From Pedobacter sp. (GTDB taxonomy: Bacteria; Bacteroidota; Bacteroidia; Sphingobacteriales; Sphingobacteriaceae), in the NCBI GenBank assembly GCA_004295885.1, contig SEDG01000311.1, positions 1-5,165 on the forward strand: a stretch of DNA of 5,165 nt. Reading direction: 5' to 3'. Made by a program: the position numbers and the translations under genes. Positions 1 to 5,165 of the stretch are shown piece by piece (position 1 is the first letter of the stretch; each line of letters starts with the position of its first letter). Under the pieces are notes generated by a model, which was not told the origin of the DNA, ran no database searches, and saw only the letters and a program-made list of their open reading frames with translations.

Positions 1-34
1 ATAGTTTCATTACTAAAACAAAAACCATAAAAAG

Positions 35-622
35 ATGAAAAAATTAGGATTTTTAAGCATGATCGTTATTGCTGCATTTGCTTTTCAAGGCTGTAGCAGT
101 GAACCAAAGGATTCAAAAGAAACTGCAGATAGTTTAAATGAAACTAAAGATACCACTACAAATGGTAATTCAACTGGTGGAATTGCAGTTGAGGAAAGTG
201 ATGCCAAATTTACAACAGATGTTGCTGCCAACGGAATGGCTGAGGTAGAATTGGGAAAATTAGCCGTAACCAAAACAACTAATGCAGAAATTAAAGCATT
301 TGCAGATATGATGGTAAATGATCATGGGAAAGCTAACGCAGATTTAATGGCAATCGCATCAACAAAAAACATTACGTTGCCAACAGCATTAGATGAGATG
401 CATCAGAAAAAATATGATGAGCTCGCTAAATTGAGCGGAAAAGATTTTGATAAGGAATATGTAGATGCGATGGTTGATGGCCACGAAAAAACCTGGGACT
501 TATTAGATAAAGAGTCAAAGGATGGAAAGGATGCAGATTTAAAAGCTTTCGCATCTAAAACAGCACCTGTTGTCAAAGGTCATTTAGATATGATTAAAAA
601 AATAAAAGACGGCTTAAAATAA
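35..622 (+). CDS. DUF4142 family lipoprotein
   Basis: The 195-residue product starts with a lipoprotein signal: a Lys-Lys N-terminus, a hydrophobic stretch at about residues 4-17, and a lipobox-like F-Q-G-C ending at Cys20. It is probably lipid-anchored in the envelope. The Phe at -3 and Gln at -2 are not the canonical lipobox residues. Residues 21-55 form a low-complexity linker rich in Ser, Thr, Asn, Asp and Glu. Residues 56-195 match the DUF4142 pattern: an A-x-x-GMAEVELGKLA helix (about 64-78), FADMMVNDHGKAN (89-101, His97), a third helix with D-x-MVDGH (His150), and a closing helix with LKAFA and a late His183. The family is helical and ferritin-like, and its members have no agreed biochemical role, so I assign none. 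The ATG at 35 is the only start that gives an intact signal peptide. There is no Shine-Dalgarno sequence before it, as is usual in Bacteroidota. An intrinsic terminator follows 21 bases after the stop, so the gene appears to be transcribed alone or as the last gene of an operon. Confidence 0.9.
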   Translation: MKKLGFLSMIVIAAFAFQGCSSEPKDSKETADSLNETKDTTTNGNSTGGIAVEESDAKFTTDVAANGMAEVELGKLAVTKTTNAEIKAFADMMVNDHGKANADLMAIASTKNITLPTALDEMHQKKYDELAKLSGKDFDKEYVDAMVDGHEKTWDLLDKESKDGKDADLKAFASKTAPVVKGHLDMIKKIKDGLK

Positions 623-643
623 GCTAAGCACTCAAGTTAAATT

Positions 644-678
644 AAAGGTTCTGGCACAAATTTGCCAGAGCCTTTTTT
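644..678 (+). terminator. Intrinsic terminator of the DUF4142 gene
   Basis: A 13-bp stem pairs 644-656 with 663-675, with one G-T wobble (649/670) and a six-base loop at 657-662. The T-run at 673-678 begins inside the 3' arm. The stem core TCTGGCA/TGCCAGA is GC-rich for this AT-rich window. It lies just after the stop at 622 and separates this gene from the one starting at 863. Confidence 0.9.
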
Positions 679-862
679 AATTTAACTAACCCTACATTTT
701 AACATTAACCGTTAATACTTTATGTAAATATTTGTATGTTTGAACAGACAAGAATCCACAATAACGCTACTCTCTACTTAAACTTTTTAGCACTTTGGTT
801 GATGGGTTCAACTAACCAAATATTGATTAACCTACCGAAGCATCTAATTTGTTAAAGAGATT
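679..862. other. Intergenic leader of the AsnB-like gene
   Basis: This stretch of 184 bases has no credible reading frame. It lies between a strong terminator and the AsnB-like gene, so the promoter of that gene should be here. I see the palindrome at 704-716, a -7-like element at 735-742, and a weak hairpin GTTGA/TCAAC at 798-802 and 808-812. I recognise no riboswitch. The start codon at 863 has only purine-rich sequence (AAAGAG) before it. Confidence 0.6.
704..742 (+). promoter_or_regulatory. Candidate promoter with overlapping palindrome
   Basis: TATGTTTG at 735-742 matches the Bacteroidota -7 consensus TAnnTTTG exactly. No TTTG -33 element sits at the usual 19-21 base distance. In that place lies a perfect 6-1-6 palindrome, ATTAAC-C-GTTAAT, at 704-716. 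A weak promoter under the control of a protein bound at the palindrome is possible. AT-rich palindromes and TTTG boxes also occur by chance in such sequence. If it is real, the transcript would carry a leader of a little over 100 bases before 863. Confidence 0.3.
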
Positions 863-2707
863 ATGAGTGGAATAACAGGATTTATAGACCATAATCATAA
901 AATATCCGAAGCAGATCTAGCAAAATCTTCTGCCAGCCTCAAACATCGAGGAGGAAATGGAGAAGGATTAATTTTCGACCAAAAAGACCATTACACTTTA
1001 GGTATTGCCAACCAACGCTTAGCCACTGTAGATTTAAGTGAAAAGGCATCACAGCCATTAACCTCAAATTGCGGCAATTATAGCATTACTTTAGATGGCA
1101 CAATTTATAATTATTTAGAGCTTAGGGAAAGTCTAATAAAATATGGGGTAATATTTTCTACCCTCTCAGACACTGAGGTTATACTGGAAGGTTACAAAAG
1201 ATGGGGCTACAAATGTTTTGAAATGCTAGATGGCTCTTTTGCACTGGCTATAATTGATAGAAAATTAAACCAATTACTAATTGCCAAAGACGAGATTGGA
1301 GCTAAACCAATTTATTATTACAAGGAGAAAGGATTCTACGCTTTTGGTTCTGAAATTAGAGCATTGATTTCTTATCCAACAATAAAAAAAGAAATTAACA
1401 AAAAAGCAATCCACACTTTTTTCAGGTATGGTTATTTTATCGGTGAAGAAACGATTTACAAGGATATATATAAGTTTAAAAAAGGCACTTTAACAACATT
1501 AGATCTTCATAGTGGTAACAGCTACGATGGTCAGTTAACTAGAAAACAACTTATCCCTTCGATTGATGAAAATAATTACACTGAAAAGCAGATTTTGGAA
1601 AATGTTGAAGATCTATTAACAGAATCAATTTTAAAAAGAAATGTAGCAGATGTTTCAGTTGGAGTTTTATTGAGTGGCGGATTTGACAGTGCAACTGTTG
1701 CGGCTATTTTACAAAAAAACCAAACTAAAAGAATAAAAACTTTTACAGTAAGTTATAAAAATGAAAAACTAGACGAAGCATTACAGTCTAGAAAAGTTGC
1801 CGAACATCTGAAAACAAATCATAAAGAATTCTTTTTAGACAAAGTTGACGCGTTTAATATGACCAAAAATTTGCCAAATGTGTTTGATGAGCCAATTGGC
1901 GATAGCAGTGCAATAGCGTTATTGTTTATTGCCGATAAAGTTAAAGGTGAAGTTAAAATTCTATTAGGATCTGAAGGAGGCGATGAATTATTTGGCGGCT
2001 ATAGAACCTATGCTAAAACCATTAAAATTAATTCGCTGTTAACGGGCAACTTCCCAAAATTACTTAAAACAGCTTTGATTCGATTTCTATTAAAAACTCA
2101 ACCCAAATTGAAAGAGGTCTTAGCTGGAGATGGTCTATTAGATAAATACCTGGCAATTAACGCTTGTTATAGTTTAAAACAAATTACCAAGTTACTAAAA
2201 GAAGAGGTAGACATCCCAAATAAAACCAGAGCAAAAGCTCAAGATATTAAAGATTTACTTATTCATGATTTACACAATTACCTCCCAAACAATATTTTTT
2301 TAAAAAACGATAAATGCTTTTCTCATTTTGGTATCGATAATAGAGATGCACTTTTGAAAAAAGAATTGATATCATATCTAGCTTCTTTAAATTCTAAATG
2401 GTTCATTAAGGATGGAGAACAAAAATATTTGCTTAAAAAAATCACAGCTAAATATATACCATCAAACTTTATGTCCAGTCCAAAAAAAGGTTTTGTAATC
2501 CCTTTAGCAAAGTGGCTAAGAACAATACTTAAGCCATTGGTAGAAGAATATATATCGGAGGAGAAATTAAACCAGCACCAATTATTTGACGTTAAGGAAG
2601 CGTTAAGGATAAAGTCATCATTTTATGCACAAAGTAACGCTTATAATGCTCAAAGGCTTTGGTTATTGTTACAATTCCAAATGTGGTATTACAAATGGAT
2701 GGCATAA
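863..2707 (+). CDS. asnB: AsnB-family asparagine synthetase with degenerate glutaminase site
   Basis: The 614-residue product has the two-domain AsnB layout: an N-terminal class II glutamine amidotransferase domain (about 1-210) and a C-terminal ATP-pyrophosphatase/synthetase domain (about 240-610). The family makes asparagine from aspartate, ATP and glutamine-derived ammonia in the cytoplasm. The synthetase half keeps the PP-loop SGGFDS (271-276), the pyrophosphate/Mg motif SEGGDELFGGY (370-380) and the C-terminal KKGFVIPLAKWLR (541-553). The usual E-x-R-x-P-F-L-D segment reads D-N-R-D-A-L-L-K (492-499). In the glutaminase half the catalytic Cys2 is Ser (MSGITGF instead of MCGIAGF). HRGPDGEG reads HRGGNGEG (28-35), and the oxyanion/glutamine motif NGEIYN reads DGTIYN (78-83). 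Arg52 and the SDTE aspartate (Asp103) remain. Glutamine hydrolysis is therefore probably lost, leaving ammonia-dependent synthesis or another amide-forming reaction (inference). The start is set by the family N-terminus. All 18 Arg codons are AGA/AGG/CGA/CGC and none is CGT, unlike the glutamine synthetase gene. A specialised, non-asparagine ligase is the main alternative. Confidence 0.88.
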   Translation: MSGITGFIDHNHKISEADLAKSSASLKHRGGNGEGLIFDQKDHYTLGIANQRLATVDLSEKASQPLTSNCGNYSITLDGTIYNYLELRESLIKYGVIFSTLSDTEVILEGYKRWGYKCFEMLDGSFALAIIDRKLNQLLIAKDEIGAKPIYYYKEKGFYAFGSEIRALISYPTIKKEINKKAIHTFFRYGYFIGEETIYKDIYKFKKGTLTTLDLHSGNSYDGQLTRKQLIPSIDENNYTEKQILENVEDLLTESILKRNVADVSVGVLLSGGFDSATVAAILQKNQTKRIKTFTVSYKNEKLDEALQSRKVAEHLKTNHKEFFLDKVDAFNMTKNLPNVFDEPIGDSSAIALLFIADKVKGEVKILLGSEGGDELFGGYRTYAKTIKINSLLTGNFPKLLKTALIRFLLKTQPKLKEVLAGDGLLDKYLAINACYSLKQITKLLKEEVDIPNKTRAKAQDIKDLLIHDLHNYLPNNIFLKNDKCFSHFGIDNRDALLKKELISYLASLNSKWFIKDGEQKYLLKKITAKYIPSNFMSSPKKGFVIPLAKWLRTILKPLVEEYISEEKLNQHQLFDVKEALRIKSSFYAQSNAYNAQRLWLLLQFQMWYYKWMA

Positions 2708-2736
2708 AAAAAGCGATGAGTAAAATAACCCATCGC
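2706..2736 (-). terminator. Intrinsic terminator of the tonB gene
   Basis: Arms 2713-2721 and 2728-2736 enclose a six-base loop. Read on the minus strand the stem is nine unbroken pairs, counting one G-U at 2730/2719, and is followed by a run of seven U (plus-strand A at 2706-2712). Read on the plus strand the same position is an A-C mismatch and no T-run follows. The site therefore works for the minus-strand gene that stops at 2759. Its U-run overlaps the stop codon of the AsnB-like gene. Confidence 0.85.
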
Positions 2737-2758
2737 CTTGTCCATAAATCAAAGAGTA

Positions 2759-3595
2759 TTAATTAGATATAGTATAGTTAATCGGCATATTATAACGAAC
2801 CCTTACGTTAGCATTGTTTTGCTGGCCTGGCTCCCATTTTGGTGATTTTTTGATAACCCTCATCGCTTCGTCATCACAACCATAACCGATACCTCTAACT
2901 AGTTTCACATCAGACAACGTTCCGTCTTTCTCTATCACAAAGCTGATATAAACTTTACCTTGTACTTCATTTTCCTGAGCTGCATAAGGATATCTTAAAT
3001 TTTTCTGAATAAATTTTGCCCAGGCAGCCATTCCTCCAGGGAACTCAGGAAATTTTTCAATACCAGTTGGTTCATAAATTTTATTGTCACTTTCTCCTTC
3101 AGTTCCAGTACCACCCCCGCCGCCAGTAGTTGGTGCCGGATCAGCATTCCCTTTACCATCTTTTCCTTCTGTATTAACACTTCCAATTACTGCGGTTTGC
3201 AACTCTACACTTGTTGGTGGAGGTGTATTATCAATTGGTTCTGCAACAACAACGGGTGGCAAAAAAATCTTTGTCTTAACAGGTTCCTGTGGTGCTGGCT
3301 CTTCCTTTTTAGGCTCCTCTTTTTTTGGCTCTTCCTTTTTCAAATCATGGATGGGCTCTATATCTTGAGTCTTTACTACGCGATAGGTAACCAATGGTTC
3401 AGTTGGCTGCATTTGCGCATAAATCATTGGGCCTACAAAAAGCAAAACGAATACGGGCACCACAATTAACAAGGCCTTCAACATAATGTTAGAAGACTCT
3501 GTCCTTAGCGCATAAGCACCATAATTTTTGTTTCTGTTTTGGAATACGAGAGCAAGCCACTCACTGCCGTATAAATTTGATGAATTGTTAAACAT
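2759..3595 (-). CDS. tonB: TonB-family energy transducer
   Basis: The 278-residue protein has the plan of Bacteroidota TonB proteins. A short cytoplasmic N-terminus carries the family motif NRNKNYGAYALR (20-31). One transmembrane helix follows at about 39-60. A Pro/Lys/Glu-rich periplasmic spanner comes next, with three KKEEP repeats (86-100), then a PPP and Gly-rich linker (about 124-165). The C-terminal TonB domain (about 182-278) shows FPGGMAAWAKFIQKNLRYP, the VQGKVYISFVIEKDG strand, and GYGCDDEAMRVIKKSPKWEPG. Such proteins sit in the inner membrane with ExbB/ExbD and pass proton-motive energy to outer-membrane TonB-dependent (SusC-like) transporters. No exbB, exbD or receptor gene lies nearby, so its partner is unknown. 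Many Bacteroidota encode several TonB paralogs. The start at 3595 gives the complete family N-terminus. The gene is convergent with the AsnB-like gene and divergent from the glutamine synthetase gene, and ends in its own terminator. Confidence 0.93.
   Translation of the reverse strand: MFNNSSNLYGSEWLALVFQNRNKNYGAYALRTESSNIMLKALLIVVPVFVLLFVGPMIYAQMQPTEPLVTYRVVKTQDIEPIHDLKKEEPKKEEPKKEEPAPQEPVKTKIFLPPVVVAEPIDNTPPPTSVELQTAVIGSVNTEGKDGKGNADPAPTTGGGGGTGTEGESDNKIYEPTGIEKFPEFPGGMAAWAKFIQKNLRYPYAAQENEVQGKVYISFVIEKDGTLSDVKLVRGIGYGCDDEAMRVIKKSPKWEPGQQNNANVRVRYNMPINYTISN
3297..3341 (-). repeat. Three 15-bp tandem repeats encoding KKEEP
   Basis: Three adjacent 15-base units (3297-3311, 3312-3326, 3327-3341) encode Lys-Lys-Glu-Glu-Pro three times within the periplasmic spanner of the TonB protein. 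The units differ at a few positions, mainly silent Lys, Glu and Pro codon changes, so they are not freshly duplicated. Charged Pro-rich repeats of this type stiffen and lengthen the spanner in TonB proteins (family knowledge). Confidence 0.85.
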
Positions 3596-3768
3596 AGCTT
3601 TACATTAAAATTTTACTAAAAATTTGAAATGTCCTTTAAAAAATCCATAAAAAATTCTATTTTTGGATAAAATTTAAACAAATCAATGAAACCATCATAA
3701 GTTTACGTTTAAAACAAACAACAAAAAACTTATGATAGCTTCATAACAAATAAAAAAATAACAAACTA
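3596..3768. other. Divergent intergenic region between tonB and glutamine synthetase genes
   Basis: These 173 very AT-rich bases separate two divergent genes, so both promoters should lie here. No exact TTTG/TAnnTTTG promoter pair is visible on either strand. One-mismatch -7 elements are TACGTTTA at 3704-3711 (plus) and, on the minus strand, TTGATTTG at 3679-3686. A long inverted repeat occupies 3687-3743. A weaker AT-rich bulged hairpin pairs roughly 3643-3654 with 3660-3668 in the tonB leader. No small gene is apparent. Confidence 0.6.
3687..3743. promoter_or_regulatory. Long inverted repeat upstream of both tonB and glutamine synthetase
   Basis: The arms TGAAACCATCATAAGTTT (3687-3704) and AAACTTATGATAGCTTCA (3726-3743) match as inverted repeats at 16 of 18 positions. 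The inner 11 bases (3694-3704 and 3726-3736) are perfect, and the spacer is 21 bases. In minus-strand RNA both mismatches become G-U pairs, giving a continuous 18-bp stem in the possible tonB leader. No T-run follows on either strand, so it is not a standard terminator. It could be a two-half-site operator or an RNA structure (inference). Confidence 0.5.
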
Positions 3769-5165
3769 ATGAAAAGTCTAAGAACAATTGCTCTAAAAGA
3801 GGCGCAAAATAGAATTTCTCCAGAAGTTCAAGCACCCTCATCAAAAATTTCTGATTTTTACGGTTCGAATGTTTTTGATAAGAAAAAGATGAGAGACTTC
3901 TTGTCTAAAGAAGTTTATGAAAAGCTAATCTCTACTATTGGTCAAGGTGAATTAATCAATGCTGACGATGCTAACCAAATCGCATCAGCTATGAAAACTT
4001 GGGCAATGGCTAAAGGCGCTACTCATTATACGCACTGGTTTCAACCATTAACTGGATCGACTGCAGAAAAACACGATTCATTTTTTGAGCCTAGTGGCGA
4101 TGGAGCAATTGAAAAATTTGCGGGTAGTGCTTTAGTTCAACAAGAGCCAGATGCTTCTAGTTTCCCTAACGGCGGTATTCGTAATACTTTCGAAGCTCGT
4201 GGTTATACTGCTTGGGATCCTTCTTCTCCGGCATTTATCATGGAAAGCAAAGCTGGTAAAACACTTTGCATCCCAACTGTATTTATTTCTTATACTGGCG
4301 AATCTTTAGATTATAAAGCACCTTTATTAAAAGCATTAGCGGCAATGGATAAAGCTGCTGTTGATGTTTGTCAATATTTCGATAAAAGCATCACTAAAGT
4401 AAATGCTTCTTTAGGTATTGAGCAAGAATATTTCTTAGTAGACCTTGCTTTGTTTAATGCTCGTCCAGATTTAGTAATGACTGGCCGTACTTTATTCGGA
4501 CACATGTCTGCTAAAGGACAACAATTAGAAGATCACTATTTCGGTTCTATTCCTGAGCGTGTATTTGCTTATATGGTAGACTTCGAAAATGAGGCTTTAA
4601 AATTAGGTATTCCTTTAAAAACTCGTCACAATGAGGTTGCACCATCTCAATTTGAGTGTGCTCCTATTTACGAAGAAATCAACTTAGCTATTGATCACAA
4701 TCAATTATTGATGGATTTAATGGAAAAAGTTGCTCGTCGTCATAACTTCAAAGTGTTATTACACGAGAAACCTTATGCAGGCATTAACGGTTCTGGTAAA
4801 CACAATAACTGGTCGTTAATAACAGACACTGGCAAAAACTTGTTAGCACCAGGAAAAACGCCTAAAAACAATTTGATGTTCTTAACCTTCTTCGTAAACA
4901 CAGTAAAAGCTGTTTATGAGCATGCAGATTTATTAAGAGCAAGTATCACTTCAGTAAGCAATGATCACCGTTTAGGTGCTAACGAAGCGCCACCAGCAAT
5001 TATCTCTATCTTCTTAGGTCAGCAATTAGATGAGATTTTAGATGAAATTGAGCATTCTCGTATCAGCAAAAAAGCTAAAGAAGATAACGGTTTATGGTTA
5101 GGTATCCCTAAAATCCCTCAAATCACTTTAGATAACACAGATCGTAACCGTACTTCTCCATTCGC
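3769..5165 (+). CDS. glnN: Type III glutamine synthetase, 5' part (cut by window end)
   Basis: The frame is open from the ATG at 3769 to the window end: 465 full codons, against roughly 730 for the family. It catalyses ATP-dependent joining of ammonia to glutamate, the main ammonia-assimilating step, in the cytoplasm. The N-terminal part shows the type III-specific domain, including FPNGGIRNTFEARGYTAWDP. The catalytic barrel follows, with metal/ATP-binding GIEQEYF (216-222, Glu218 and Glu220), RHNEVAPSQFE (286-296), the NGSGKHNNWS segment (340-349) and NDHRLGANEAPPAI (398-411). No expected catalytic motif is missing in the visible part. These signatures differ from the shorter types I and II, so type III (GlnN, often annotated glnA) is the best call. 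Of its 16 Arg codons 12 are CGT and 4 are AGA, which suggests strong expression. The upstream region holds a long inverted repeat that may take part in regulation. The break is the window edge, not a mutation. Confidence 0.95.
   Translation, partial: MKSLRTIALKEAQNRISPEVQAPSSKISDFYGSNVFDKKKMRDFLSKEVYEKLISTIGQGELINADDANQIASAMKTWAMAKGATHYTHWFQPLTGSTAEKHDSFFEPSGDGAIEKFAGSALVQQEPDASSFPNGGIRNTFEARGYTAWDPSSPAFIMESKAGKTLCIPTVFISYTGESLDYKAPLLKALAAMDKAAVDVCQYFDKSITKVNASLGIEQEYFLVDLALFNARPDLVMTGRTLFGHMSAKGQQLEDHYFGSIPERVFAYMVDFENEALKLGIPLKTRHNEVAPSQFECAPIYEEINLAIDHNQLLMDLMEKVARRHNFKVLLHEKPYAGINGSGKHNNWSLITDTGKNLLAPGKTPKNNLMFLTFFVNTVKAVYEHADLLRASITSVSNDHRLGANEAPPAIISIFLGQQLDEILDEIEHSRISKKAKEDNGLWLGIPKIPQITLDNTDRNRTSPF

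Noticed and set aside
85..273. Minus-strand open frame of 62 codons inside the DUF4142 gene
   Set aside because: It is antisense to a well-supported lipoprotein gene, and its Ser/Val-rich product reflects the complement of the linker codons. No domain or upstream signal is visible.
863..2707. The AsnB-like gene as a pseudogene
   Set aside because: The frame is intact over 614 codons, and the PP-loop, pyrophosphate and C-terminal motifs are kept. Changes cluster in the glutamine site, which fits altered function better than decay.
2995..3186. Minus-strand open frame overlapping tonB in another frame
   Set aside because: It is a shifted reading of the tonB coding sequence with no independent signal. 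The tonB frame carries the conserved domain throughout.
3084..3469. Two plus-strand open frames (3084-3368 and 3197-3469) within tonB
   Set aside because: Both are antisense to the low-complexity Pro/Glu/Lys/Gly linker of TonB. Their Ser/Pro/Gly- and Phe/Leu/Trp-rich products are the expected complement of that linker.
3726..3768. Inverted repeat as a transcription terminator or mobile-element end
   Set aside because: No U-run follows the stem on either strand, there is no transposase, and I see no flanking target duplication.

Overview
The window looks like a chromosomal segment of a Bacteroidota bacterium, probably of the Pedobacter/Sphingobacteriaceae type (inference). It is AT-rich, start codons lack clear Shine-Dalgarno sequences, and its proteins have Bacteroidota hallmarks: a DUF4142 lipoprotein, a TonB protein with the N-terminal NYGAYALR-type motif, and a type III glutamine synthetase. 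No RNA genes, insertion sequences or CRISPR arrays are visible.

Layout: (1) 35-622 (+) encodes a small DUF4142 lipoprotein, closed by a strong intrinsic terminator at 644-678. (2) 679-862 is a gene-free leader holding a short palindrome and a -7-like element. (3) 863-2707 (+) encodes an asparagine synthetase (AsnB)-family protein whose C-terminal ATP-dependent synthetase domain keeps most signatures. Its N-terminal glutaminase domain has Ser in place of the catalytic Cys2 and several other changes. (4) 2706-2736 is a directional terminator serving the convergent gene on the minus strand. (5) 2759-3595 (-) encodes a TonB-family energy transducer. (6) 3596-3768 is a divergent intergenic region with a long inverted repeat. 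(7) 3769 to the window end (+) is the first 465 codons of a type III glutamine synthetase, cut by the window edge.

The genes do not form one operon: the terminators and strand changes make each look like its own unit. Two genes relate to ammonia and amide nitrogen. Glutamine synthetase assimilates ammonia into glutamine, and the AsnB-like protein would normally consume that glutamine. Its active-site changes suggest it cannot do so and uses free ammonia or another nucleophile instead (inference). That is the most interesting point in the window. The inverted repeat between tonB and the glutamine synthetase gene is the second. Otherwise the region reads as ordinary housekeeping and envelope genes.
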